The notes beneath the pieces are model-generated. The model was not told the origin of the DNA, made no database searches, and saw only the letters and a program-made list of their open reading frames with translations. Positions 25,387 to 32,675 of a stretch of 40,020 bases of DNA are shown here, in pieces. This DNA is from a virus, in the IMG/VR virus record IMGVR_UViG_3300047169_000054, positions 1 through 40,020 of that record, one strand, 5' to 3'. The translations under genes and the position numbers were made by a program. The stretch's first letter is position 1, and each line of letters begins with the position of its first letter.

Positions 25387-25942
25387 GACGAGAAGTTCTA
25401 CCACGGCTCTAGACGTTGAGCCACTAAAATCTTTCGTCGCCTGTGGAAAACCGGGGGGGGGTGAGGTCGATTTTCCCTAGCAGCGGCGCGGGGAAACGCT
25501 GCGATTTACCACTCCGGTTCCCCCTTCTCCAGCGCATTTTTTCGTCTGTTTACTACTTTCTCACCCCCGTGACACTTTGACGCATGTGACACCCTGGCAC
25601 CGGTGACACTTTGACGCATGCGACAGTCTGTCGCATGTGACACTGTTGCCAACGAAGAAGCTTTTGCTTTTGACTTTGAACTTAAGAAAGAACACCCCCC
25701 TATATCCCCCCTCACAAAATCAAAACCAGAGGGAGGCGCGCAAAAAACGCGCACCCAGGGGCGCACCGGCATCAACGCGGCGCGCGATCTAAGAGCTAAA
25801 AAAGCATTTTTTGGACATGCAACCCCAAAGGCAAAATCAAAACCTTGCCTGTTGAAGCGGCAAAGCAACTGCGCTGCCAGATGAGGGCGAGCGCACCGGC
25901 AACGCCAAAGAAAAAAACCGGAAAGAAAAAACCGGAGAGGGG
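25387..25942. promoter_or_regulatory. non-coding control/replication region
   Basis: About 560 bases with no convincing gene. It holds a G9 run near 25450, the iteron and palindrome cluster at 25569-25643, and an AT-richer stretch at about 25650-25740 (GAAGCTTTTGCTTTTGACT...CACAAAATC) in this GC-rich genome. Iterons next to an AT-rich patch, directly upstream of replication genes, are typical of an origin. Two short frames cross it but look random. Confidence 0.55.
25569..25643. repeat. iteron and palindrome cluster
   Basis: GTGACACTTTGACGCATG occurs exactly at 25569-25586 and 25603-25620. Extra GTGACAC copies lie at 25586-25592 and 25637-25643. A perfect palindrome spans 25617-25637 with arms CATGCGACAG and CTGTCGCATG around a central T. 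Binding sites for an initiator or a repressor are the likely meaning. Confidence 0.85.
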
Positions 25943-26140
25943 TTACAGCGGGCGGGAAAACTGCGGGGCGGGAGCGGAGAGCGGAAAAAGTTTTCTGGTT
26001 TCCGTACGGCGGCGATATCCGGCGCGGCGCGCCTCTTCGCCAAACGGATCCTTGCGCGCTTCCAGATCGCGCAGTCCGCAGTCTTTCGCCTTATGGCCGG
26101 GCAGGCCGCAGATGGCGCAGGCGGGAAAGTGGCGGGGCAT
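25943..26140 (-). CDS. small zinc-knuckle protein
   Basis: 65 residues. CAICGLPGHKAKDC is a CX2CX3GHX4C knuckle, the retroviral nucleocapsid type that binds single-stranded nucleic acid. The rest is basic (ARRAGYRRRTETRK). No strong ribosome site was found. It is placed between the control region and the first early gene. Confidence 0.6.
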   Translation of the reverse strand: MPRHFPACAICGLPGHKAKDCGLRDLEARKDPFGEEARRAGYRRRTETRKLFPLSAPAPQFSRPL

Positions 26141-26165
26141 GGAGGGTTGCGGGGTAAGACGCGGC

Positions 26166-26468
26166 TTACTTCGAAAGGTCGACGATATCGAGATCCCAAT
26201 GGCGCACGCCACCGTGACCCCAAACGATTTCCTTGCCGGCGAAGTTGTCGAGCAGCACCACGTGTTTGCCGTTGCCGGGGTTGATGGGCGAAGCCACGCC
26301 CACCTCCAGCATCTTCGCCAGGTCGCTCAGGATGCGATCAGCGCGATCGTACAAAGCCTTGGCGCGCGCCTTCGTTTTTTGCCAGCGCTTTACCTTGGCG
26401 GCGATCGAAGCCTGCTTCCGCGTGAGTTTTTTCGAGCCCGGCTCCTCGCACAGTTGGGCGGTTCTCAT
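26166..26468 (-). CDS. first early gene, small basic protein of unknown function
   Basis: 100 residues, MRTAQLCEEPGSKKLTRKQ, a basic helical part (KVKRWQKTKARAKALYDRADR), then VASPINPGNGKHVVLLDNFA and VWGHGGVRHWDLDIVDLSK. It is the most upstream minus-strand gene and diverges from the plus-strand zinc-ribbon gene. A regulatory role is possible from location; no DNA-binding fold is recognised. Confidence 0.6.
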   Translation of the reverse strand: MRTAQLCEEPGSKKLTRKQASIAAKVKRWQKTKARAKALYDRADRILSDLAKMLEVGVASPINPGNGKHVVLLDNFAGKEIVWGHGGVRHWDLDIVDLSK

Positions 26469-26635
26469 GATCGGAATCGTATCGGCATGGCGATATAATT
26501 CGCCGCAAAATCCGCGCGCGCGGCGCACCGCGGTAACCGCGCGGGTTTAGTGTTTACCAGATATGTTCCCTCTCTTCGAGCTTAAAATCGCGTGCTAGCA
26601 TCGGTGCTAGCACCGGAAATCGGAGGAGAAAAGTT
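26469..26635. promoter_or_regulatory. divergent control region
   Basis: The only divergent intergenic space in the genome. TATAAT at 26494-26499 lies inside a perfect inverted repeat (GGCGA ... TCGCC, 26489-26504), so a protein could cover a -10 box. A GC-rich block (GCGCGCGCGGCGCACCGCGG) follows. Towards the plus gene lie two TGCTAGCA palindromes, 12 bases apart. GGAGG precedes ATG at 26636. No good -35 box was found, so promoter direction is open. Confidence 0.5.
26593..26619. repeat. TGCTAGCA operator-like repeats
   Basis: TGCTAGCA occurs at 26593-26600 and 26605-26612. The longer word GTGCTAGCACCGGAAA (26604-26619) occurs again exactly at 26924-26939 near the end of the same gene. Likely binding site for a regulator, perhaps the zinc-ribbon protein itself (inference). 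Confidence 0.6.
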
Positions 26636-26992
26636 ATGGGCCATCGCAACGATCAGGACGAGTGCATCCGCTGCGGCTGCATCATCGAGTTCAACCAAAA
26701 AGCCGTAGGCATGATTTTCTATTGCCAAACGGTCGGCATCAAGCCGCGGCAAAAATCGAAAGCCATGCGGATTTATTTTTGCACCCGCTGCGCCACGCAG
26801 ATGGCGCTCGGGCCGAAGCCGCAGAACGGCGCGGTCAACGTGGCCACGTGGCAGATGGTGAAAACGCTGGTGGGCAGCGATCCCGCGGTGGCCTCCGCGG
26901 CCTGGGAAGAGTTAAACCAGTCCGTGCTAGCACCGGAAAAGACTCTTCCCGAGCCGGAGATTATTACGCCCGCGAGGCGGCTGGCCAGTTAG
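26636..26992 (+). CDS. zinc-ribbon protein, possible regulator
   Basis: 118 residues, good ribosome site (GGAGG). Residues 10-14 ECIRCGC and later YFCTRCATQM form two CxxC pairs about 40 apart. The C terminus is low-complexity (APEKTLPEPEIITPARRL). It diverges from the early operon at the place where a phage repressor or early regulator would sit. It is the only plus-strand gene in the early half. Its stop overlaps the lysis operon's final stop (TTAG). DNA binding is not proven; no HTH is seen. Confidence 0.75.
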   Translation: MGHRNDQDECIRCGCIIEFNQKAVGMIFYCQTVGIKPRQKSKAMRIYFCTRCATQMALGPKPQNGAVNVATWQMVKTLVGSDPAVASAAWEELNQSVLAPEKTLPEPEIITPARRLAS

Positions 26993-27324
26993 GTTTTCGC
27001 CGCCACGCTCTTGAGCGCGGGCAGCACGGCCTGCACTTTGGTGACGAGGGTTTTATCCAGGCTCACCGAAAGGCCGTTTTGCGCCGCGGCCGGGCCGGCA
27101 GCTTCCACCGCCTCCGCCACGGTTTCAAACAACACCAGCGCCGCTTCTTCCGCAGCCTTTGCCCCAGGGAACGCGAGCTCGACCAGCGCCTCGACTTCCG
27201 GCGCGTCTTTTTCCACATCGGCCACCACGGTGGGAGCCTGCGCCGCCACCTTCAACACATCGGCCTTAAACGCTCTTGCGGCCGCCACCAGTTTGGTGAC
27301 GATGCCTTTGAATGTAGTGCTCAT
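26989..27324 (-). CDS. helical phage protein after lysis genes
   Basis: 111 residues, MSTTFKGIVTKLVAAARAFKADVLKV... Alanine/valine-rich helices throughout; no membrane segment is certain. ATGA couples it to the gene before it. Last gene of the long minus-strand transcription unit. Function unknown. Confidence 0.6.
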   Translation of the reverse strand: MSTTFKGIVTKLVAAARAFKADVLKVAAQAPTVVADVEKDAPEVEALVELAFPGAKAAEEAALVLFETVAEAVEAAGPAAAQNGLSVSLDKTLVTKVQAVLPALKSVAAKT

Positions 27325-27632
27325 TGAATTTTCTCCTCGGTTTGGAATCGTGAAAGGTTGTCGGCGCTCAACAGATCTTGCGGAACGGTCAGCGCCAGGA
27401 AGTTTTTCTTTTCCAGCTCGCGCAGCGAGAGATACGCGGCCGTGGCCGCATCTTTCAGCGCCTGCCCTTCGCCGGTGATCTGCACCCACTTTGCGGATCC
27501 CGATCGCCACATGAACGTGATCCACGCGCTGTAGGCCGCGCTGACCAGGCTGCGGGCAATATCGCGTTCAAGGCCCGCATTCTTCGCGCCCTCGAACATC
27601 GAAACCGGATCCGGCAGGTCGATGAAGCCCAT
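27321..27632 (-). CDS. lysis-region protein of unknown function
   Basis: 103 residues starting MGFIDLPDPVSMFEGAKNAG. Helical, with WITFMWRSGSAKWVQITGEG near the middle; only weakly hydrophobic. It lies seven bases after the holin-like gene. Might be a lysis accessory such as an antiholin, but this rests on place only. Confidence 0.5.
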   Translation of the reverse strand: MGFIDLPDPVSMFEGAKNAGLERDIARSLVSAAYSAWITFMWRSGSAKWVQITGEGQALKDAATAAYLSLRELEKKNFLALTVPQDLLSADNLSRFQTEEKIQ

Positions 27633-27639
27633 GGCGTTT

Positions 27640-27801
27640 TTACTTGGAGTCTGCGGCTTTGATCAGGCCGATGCCGGTGCTGATGCCGGCGATCGCGGCG
27701 CCGGTGCTCACGGGCTGGTGTTGTAAATACTGAATGGCCGCGCCAAACACGCTGACCAGGATGGTGAGAATGCCGAGCACGGTGGTCTTGGGATCTTTCA
27801 T
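27640..27801 (-). CDS. small holin-like membrane protein
   Basis: 53 residues: MKDPKTTVLGILTILVSVFG then AAIQYLQ...GAAIAGISTGIGLIKAADSK. This 'KTT..GI..i........G...A.t.GiGLi.A.D' pattern is the small phage membrane protein type usually next to endolysin. It would release the lysin. It directly follows the lysin gene, 10 bases apart. Confidence 0.7.
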   Translation of the reverse strand: MKDPKTTVLGILTILVSVFGAAIQYLQHQPVSTGAAIAGISTGIGLIKAADSK

Positions 27802-27811
27802 GGGTTCCTCT

Positions 27812-28330
27812 CTAAGCAGGGTTGGTGGGCGGGACGGCCGCGCCTGGGGACGCGGCCGGGGGCAGGGAAGATTGTGCGATCGCTGCCAGATATTCTTCGT
27901 ACACGCCGATGACTTTCTGCGCGCGCAGCGGATCCGTCGACCAGCTCTTCGAAACCTCGGTGATGTAAGTCCGCGGATCCTTCGCCGCCAGCGCTGCGGC
28001 GTAGTGAGGCATCACGCTCGACAGCCGTTCGAGCGTCGAAAGGCGATCGCAAAAACAGGCGCGCCAGTCCGGATACTTGACCCAGCTTGCGCCCGGCACC
28101 TGCTTCCACGCGCCGTTTAGAAATTCCTGCGTGGGCAGCGTCATCGTCAAAAAAACCGGGTGCGAGTGCTGCTTCATGCCGAAGAGGTTGTTGCACTCGC
28201 GCGCCAGCGCGCTGTGTCCCCAGGTGGATTCGAGCGCGGCTTCGCACGCCGCCATCTGCGGGAAGGGATGATTCGCCTTCACGGCCTGCGCCGCGGCCGC
28301 ATCAAGGAATTGTTTTTGGAGAGTGTTCAT
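27812..28330 (-). CDS. endolysin, glucosaminidase (GH73/FlgJ-like) type
   Basis: 172 residues. MAACEAALESTWGHSALAREC then NNLFGMK is the core signature of GH73-type glucosaminidase or muramidase. The catalytic Glu is E34 (AALESTWG). It would cut peptidoglycan at the end of infection. There is no signal peptide, consistent with release by the holin-like protein encoded next. The C terminus ends in low-complexity SSLPPAASPGAAVPPT. Confidence 0.85.
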   Translation of the reverse strand: MNTLQKQFLDAAAAQAVKANHPFPQMAACEAALESTWGHSALARECNNLFGMKQHSHPVFLTMTLPTQEFLNGAWKQVPGASWVKYPDWRACFCDRLSTLERLSSVMPHYAAALAAKDPRTYITEVSKSWSTDPLRAQKVIGVYEEYLAAIAQSSLPPAASPGAAVPPTNPA

Positions 28331-28345
28331 CGGAAAAACCCCTTC

Positions 28346-28370
28346 ACCACGGAGACACTGAGGCACGGAG
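28346..28370. repeat. CACGGAGACACTGAGGCACGGAG repeat
   Basis: A classical 'CCACGGAGACACGGAGGCACGGAG' mini-repeat, known in many environmental bacteria, sits between endolysin start and tail tip stop. Another copy is at 38810-38834. Confidence 0.75.
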
Positions 28371-28382
28371 AATGGAGAACGC

Positions 28383-28412
28383 CGATAGCTGACAGCTAAG
28401 AGCTAGAAGCTT
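28383..28412. repeat. AGCT-type degenerate intergenic repeat
   Basis: Minus strand reads AGCTTCTAGCTCTTAGCTGTCAGCTATC directly after the stop of the tail tip gene, beside the CACGGAG repeat. Confidence 0.6.
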
Positions 28413-28416
28413 CTTT

Positions 28417-30522
28417 CTAGTGCGGCCCGGCGAGCACGCCGGTCACCCCATAGGGCGAGTAATCGCCGTAGTTCGACGAGCTCGTGGGCGCGGTGAATTC
28501 ATACACGCTGGGGTCGGTCTGGCGCACGATCAGGTCCACGGCGATCGCGGGGGCGTCTTCCTGGCCGCTGCCGCTGCCCGCGCTCTTTGCCGCCACCAGC
28601 GAGGCTTGCACCACCTCGCACACCTGGCTCACAATGCCCCAGCGCGAATGCGTCAGGTAAAACGTGTCGCCGGCTTCCAGCTGGAACGCGGCCAGGGTGC
28701 AGGGCAGCGTAAAGGTTTGCTGGAAGCGCTTGCGCATCAGCTCGATCTTGGCTAAACGCTGCGCCTGCCACAGCGAAGTGACAAAATCGAAGTTCACATC
28801 CTGCCAGATGACCTGCCCGCCATCCTCAGAGATATACGCGGCGCTCTGCCACGGCGGATAGTTGGTGGCCGTCCATACCGGGGGCACCTGGTTGAGCGAG
28901 AGCGCGGCGGGCGCGTTCGAAGGCAGGTAGCGGGGAATATACGTTCCCCTGATACTGTTGGCGGCATCGCGGCGCGACAGTCGGAAGTCGCCTTTGATGG
29001 TTTCGCGGAAGTCGGCGTCGGTGATGGCGAGCGTGGGGGTGACATAGCCGCCGGCCTGCACGTGCCACAGGTCGCCCGGAGGAATCACGTAGCCGGCCAT
29101 CGAGGCGGCGAGCTGCCCGAGCACTTTGCCGCGTTCGCTGGAGTGATCGAACATGCCATCGCAGTTGTAAAGATTTTCGTAGACGCTGGTGGAATCAGGA
29201 TTCACGATCACCACCACCTGCTCCTCGCACACGTTGGCGGCGGCAATCACACTGGCCACATCGATCGAGGCGGGCGCGGCGCTCATGCCGGCGCTCGTGT
29301 CCTGCAAATAGTCGTAGATCACCAGCGCCGGGTTCGAGGGGTTGATGGCGTGCCAGCTGCGGCCCAGGCATATCCAGGTCTGCGAGCCATCGGTGGTGGT
29401 GCCGCCGAGCGTGGTGCTGAAGGCGGGCTCGGCGCCGCTGCCCGTGGCACCATTCACCGTGGCCTGTTGCAGGTAGCCGAGCGGCGCTTCAATGATTCCA
29501 TATTGCGCGTAGCCCACGTTCACGTTGTAGGCATCGTTCACCAGGCGGTTCTTGACCAGGTGCCCCTGGGGAAAAGTGTCGGTGCCTCCGGCGATGGTGG
29601 CCATGTTGAAGCCGGAGCTGCGCCAGGTGATGCCGCCATCGGTCAGGGTGACGCCCGAGCCGTCACTGGCTTCAAAGTTCGGACGGGTGGCGCCGGAGGT
29701 GCCGGCGCCGGTCTGGTTCACCCACACCACCTGATGGTTATCGACGATGTACTGATACTTGTTGTAGCCGGTGGTGGGCTGCCACGCGGTCACGATGCGC
29801 GGGTCGATGAGCTTTTTGCCGGTGACCAGGAATTGAATATTCGGGATCTGCCCGCTGGGGAAGAGCGCGCTGATGCCGCTGTCGTAGCGCAGGATGACGT
29901 GCACCTTGGCGCAGCCCTGCTGGATGCACGCGCTGGTCCAGGTGGAATCGGCGGCGGCCAGGGCAGGGAAGGGCTGCGCGTTGTTGTTGCGGCCAAAATC
30001 GAACTCGAAAAACATATGCTGGCCATAAAAATCGAGCGGCGTGCCGCCCTGCGGATCCACATGCCACAACGAGTTGCCGCTGGCCGTCTCCCACACCAGA
30101 TCGCCGTGCGCGGTGCTGGCCCCGAAGTTATAGACGGTGCCGTTGATCACCACGGCATCAAAGCTGGAAATTTCATGCTCAGCCAGCGTATAGACCAGGT
30201 GAAGATACTGGTTGGTGGTCTGCAAATTCTGCGAGGGCGGATAGCTTTGGTAGGTGAGCACGCCCGGAGTTTGGAACTGCCCATAGATCACGCGGCGAAA
30301 GGCGTCGCCGCTCTGAAATGAAATGGAGCTGCTGGTGCCGAGTGTTTTCGGCGTCGAGCGCAACGCCAGGCCCACGCCAGTCAAAGCAGCGCTCAGCCCA
30401 ACACCAAACAACCATGTCAGGGTGTGCGATTCGCCTTCAATGGCAAGAAGCCCACCGCCTGGCAAAAGTGCGAGCGCAGCCCCGCCGACGATCAGGCCGA
30501 CTTCTTCAATGGTCTTCGACAT
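28417..30522 (-). CDS. central tail tip protein (lambda J-like)
   Basis: 701 residues. It forms the tail hub and tip and helps recognise the host and start DNA ejection. It has J-type landmarks (SFQSGDAFRRVIYGQFQTPG; HLVYTLAEHEISSFDAVVINGT; DSTSVYENLYNCDGMF; VIPPGDLWHVQAGGY; LSRRDAANSIRGTYIPRYLP; QRLAKIELMRKRFQQTFTLP). The first 55 residues have two hydrophobic stretches (IVGGAALALLPGGGLLAIEG; WLFGVGLSAALTGVGLAL), like the small lambda I-type proteins fused to the tip. Residues 280-405 hold two inserted DGG.TW-type beta segments. No separate fibre gene follows, so receptor binding may lie here. Confidence 0.8.
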   Translation of the reverse strand: MSKTIEEVGLIVGGAALALLPGGGLLAIEGESHTLTWLFGVGLSAALTGVGLALRSTPKTLGTSSSISFQSGDAFRRVIYGQFQTPGVLTYQSYPPSQNLQTTNQYLHLVYTLAEHEISSFDAVVINGTVYNFGASTAHGDLVWETASGNSLWHVDPQGGTPLDFYGQHMFFEFDFGRNNNAQPFPALAAADSTWTSACIQQGCAKVHVILRYDSGISALFPSGQIPNIQFLVTGKKLIDPRIVTAWQPTTGYNKYQYIVDNHQVVWVNQTGAGTSGATRPNFEASDGSGVTLTDGGITWRSSGFNMATIAGGTDTFPQGHLVKNRLVNDAYNVNVGYAQYGIIEAPLGYLQQATVNGATGSGAEPAFSTTLGGTTTDGSQTWICLGRSWHAINPSNPALVIYDYLQDTSAGMSAAPASIDVASVIAAANVCEEQVVVIVNPDSTSVYENLYNCDGMFDHSSERGKVLGQLAASMAGYVIPPGDLWHVQAGGYVTPTLAITDADFRETIKGDFRLSRRDAANSIRGTYIPRYLPSNAPAALSLNQVPPVWTATNYPPWQSAAYISEDGGQVIWQDVNFDFVTSLWQAQRLAKIELMRKRFQQTFTLPCTLAAFQLEAGDTFYLTHSRWGIVSQVCEVVQASLVAAKSAGSGSGQEDAPAIAVDLIVRQTDPSVYEFTAPTSSSNYGDYSPYGVTGVLAGPH

Positions 30523-30535
30523 AAAACGCTTTCAT

Positions 30536-30994
30536 CTAACCAACCCGCCATGCTCGGAGCCAGCGGTGCAGCGCTATGCGTTTCATGCCATGCTCTGCCG
30601 CACAGTGGGCGAAGCGCGGATCCAGTCCAACGATGCCGAGTGCCGAAGTCGGCACCGGTGCCGAATTTTCGGCAGTTGCTCGCGGCGGTGGCGCGTTGTT
30701 CACCAGCACCAGATCGCCGCGGCGCGCCAGGAGCGGCGGAACTTCTTCCATGCCGTAGCTGGCGGCCACGCTGGCGGCAAACGTGCCCAGGTCGCTGGCG
30801 CCTAGAATCGCGATCGCGCCGGCTTCATCGGCATACTTGCCGCGGTAGCTTTCCGCCGGATCCACGCCGGTGACCGCGTGGATGAGACGGCAGGCGGCCA
30901 GCGCGCAATCCCACGTGCCCCAGGCGAACGGGACGTGATGCGCGGTCGAGATGGTGTTGGCCAAGCGGCGCTGCCAGTCGGGAAGACGCTGCAT
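30536..30994 (-). CDS. tail-associated cysteine peptidase-like protein (DUF6950, NlpC/P60 type)
   Basis: 152 residues. HHVPFAWGTWDCALAACRLI carries the probable catalytic Cys (C30). LLARRGDLVLVNN and HRWLRAWRVG complete the family pattern. In lambda-like tails the corresponding K protein cuts the peptidoglycan peptide stem during entry. Begins six bases after the previous stop. Confidence 0.8.
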   Translation of the reverse strand: MQRLPDWQRRLANTISTAHHVPFAWGTWDCALAACRLIHAVTGVDPAESYRGKYADEAGAIAILGASDLGTFAASVAASYGMEEVPPLLARRGDLVLVNNAPPPRATAENSAPVPTSALGIVGLDPRFAHCAAEHGMKRIALHRWLRAWRVG

Positions 30995-30999
30995 AGGAA

Positions 31000-31926
31000 T
31001 CAGCCGTGCACGATGATGCTGCCGGCGGCGCGATACATTTGCGAAGGGATGCCGGCGCCCTGGTAAAAAGTGACGCGCGCGTAGATGCTGCACTCGCCGG
31101 GGCTCACGCCGGTCACCAGGCCGCTGTAAGGGTCAATGGTCGCAATTTTTGGATTGCTCGAAGCCACCAGATTCGTGAAGTTCGAGCCGCTGCCGCCGCC
31201 GGGGTGGCTGTAGGTGGATCCATCGCTGTAAGTCATCTTCACCGTGCACTGCACGGTGCTGCCCACGGCCACATCCGGGCTGGCGAAGAGGATCTGCAAG
31301 AAGTTGGGATAGGTGGAAGAGTTCGGCGCCGGCGAGGGCCAAAATGTGTTTTGGTTGGCGAGGGCATCGACGAAGCTGAAGCCCAGGTCGCCGGCGAAGA
31401 GCGCCTGCTGGTCGGCATCGTTGAAGCGCCGGTTGGGCGCAAGGTTCAGGCTGATCAGCGGATTTTCGCAGGTGATCGAGAGCGTGCAGCTCGCGCCATC
31501 ATCCTGCAAGGTGGGCACGTCGAGCGCGCCGTAAAACATCTGCTGCGGGTCGAGTCCGCTGAGCAGAGCGCCCTCGCCGTTCATAAAGGCAACCCACACC
31601 GTGGCCGTGCCGTTCATCCGGACGTGCTGCACCGTATCACTGACCAGCTCGGCAGGAATGCCGCTGAGCATTAGAGTGATGCTCTGCGCCTGCACTTTGA
31701 TCGTCTGCGGGATGGAGTTGATCTTTCCCAGCCAACCCAGCCCGGTGAAGGTGGTGCCATAAGGGAACGTGCTGAGCGGGTTGGTGGCCGGCCCGGCGGG
31801 CGTGAAGGGGCCGACGCCGCTCCACATGCTGATGGTTTCGTTGGCGAAGGCGATCTGCACGAACACCACGGGCTGCACGCTGGGCTGCGCCAGCTGCGCA
31901 ATGAACGCTGAGGAAAGATTCTTCAC
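31000..31926 (-). CDS. tail tip protein (DUF2163 / lambda L-like) with Ig-like C terminus
   Basis: 308 residues. LAQPSVQPVVFVQIAFANETIS, then WLGKINSIPQTIKVQAQSIT, then DPQQMFYGALDVPTLQDDGAS and LAPNRRFNDADQQALFAGDLG give the gpL/DUF2163 layout. Residues 225-308 form a BIG2-type Ig domain (KIATIDPYSGLVTGVSPGEC). Such domains bind surface sugars. Starts with GTG overlapping the previous stop (GTGA). Confidence 0.75.
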   Translation of the reverse strand: MKNLSSAFIAQLAQPSVQPVVFVQIAFANETISMWSGVGPFTPAGPATNPLSTFPYGTTFTGLGWLGKINSIPQTIKVQAQSITLMLSGIPAELVSDTVQHVRMNGTATVWVAFMNGEGALLSGLDPQQMFYGALDVPTLQDDGASCTLSITCENPLISLNLAPNRRFNDADQQALFAGDLGFSFVDALANQNTFWPSPAPNSSTYPNFLQILFASPDVAVGSTVQCTVKMTYSDGSTYSHPGGGSGSNFTNLVASSNPKIATIDPYSGLVTGVSPGECSIYARVTFYQGAGIPSQMYRAAGSIIVHG

Positions 31927-32669
31927 AAAACTTCCCGCGCCTTAAAGTTGATGGTGCCCACGCGGGTGCGCGCGATCTTCCACTCGCTGGCGTTTTCCAT
32001 CAGGCGGAAGGTGCCGGCGGTGTTCGCCGTAATGATGGAAGTGCCGGAGCTGGGCGCTTCACGGATGGTGGGGAAAATGGTGAAGGTGGCATTGCCGCCG
32101 GCGTCGGAGTTGGCGTCAAACAGCACTTTGTGCAGGCGCTGCACGGTCACACCCAGCGAGTTGACGGCGCTCCATTGCAGGTAGTCGCCCGCTTTCAAAA
32201 TGCCGGCCACGCTCGCACTCCAGCCCGCGGTAATGACCTGATTGCTGCCGCTGGCGTTGCCGGTGCCGATCGTGGGCGCGCCGGTAGCCACGCCCTGCGG
32301 CGTTTTCGCGTTGTGATCGCCGAAGAGGAAGCTGCCATACTTGCCGTTGAGCGCAGCCAGAAAGCCGACGATGGCTTCATAGTCGACGCGCAGGTAGGGG
32401 CGCACGGCTACTTCGATTTCCCACCACTGCGCCCACTGCTGTTCCTGCTGGCTGCCGGAAAAGGGCGAGATGGTTTCCGCCACCAGGTTCATCATGCGCA
32501 TGGTCACTTCCTGCGGGCTAAGCGCGGCGGGCGGCGTGAGCGGATAAGCGATGGGCATGGCGAAATAGGGTTCCTCAAGAATCAGGCAGGCCTGGGTGAC
32601 GCGAATGTTGCCCGCGGCGATCGAGGGCGCCTCCGTGATCAGGCAGGCCTGGGTGACGCGAATGGCCAT
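31923..32669 (-). CDS. minor tail protein with duplicated IRVTQACLI motif
   Basis: 248 residues. SPFSGSQQEQQWAQWWEIEV then VGFLAALNGKYGSFLFGDHN is typical of distal tail or tail-adapter proteins in this region. The N terminus repeats IRVTQACLI twice, encoded by a 27-bp exact duplication. 'VRVTQ' repeats recur in phage structural genes I recall. The C terminus is a beta domain (TIFPTIREAPSSGTSIITAN). ATG at 32558 would skip the repeats, so their translation is likely but not certain. Confidence 0.7.
   Translation of the reverse strand: MAIRVTQACLITEAPSIAAGNIRVTQACLILEEPYFAMPIAYPLTPPAALSPQEVTMRMMNLVAETISPFSGSQQEQQWAQWWEIEVAVRPYLRVDYEAIVGFLAALNGKYGSFLFGDHNAKTPQGVATGAPTIGTGNASGSNQVITAGWSASVAGILKAGDYLQWSAVNSLGVTVQRLHKVLFDANSDAGGNATFTIFPTIREAPSSGTSIITANTAGTFRLMENASEWKIARTRVGTINFKAREVL
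32581..32607. repeat. copy 1 of the 27-bp direct repeat
   Basis: Exact copy of 32638-32664, offset 57 bases; both copies encode IRVTQACLI on the minus strand. Confidence 0.95.
32638..32664. repeat. copy 2 of the 27-bp direct repeat
   Basis: Exact copy of 32581-32607. Confidence 0.95.
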
Positions 32670-32675
32670 GGCGGA

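Noticed and set aside
25506-25884. Opposing short frames crossing the iteron region
   Set aside because: Both read the repeats and AT-rich patch as random text and have no ribosome site, so the region is treated as non-coding.
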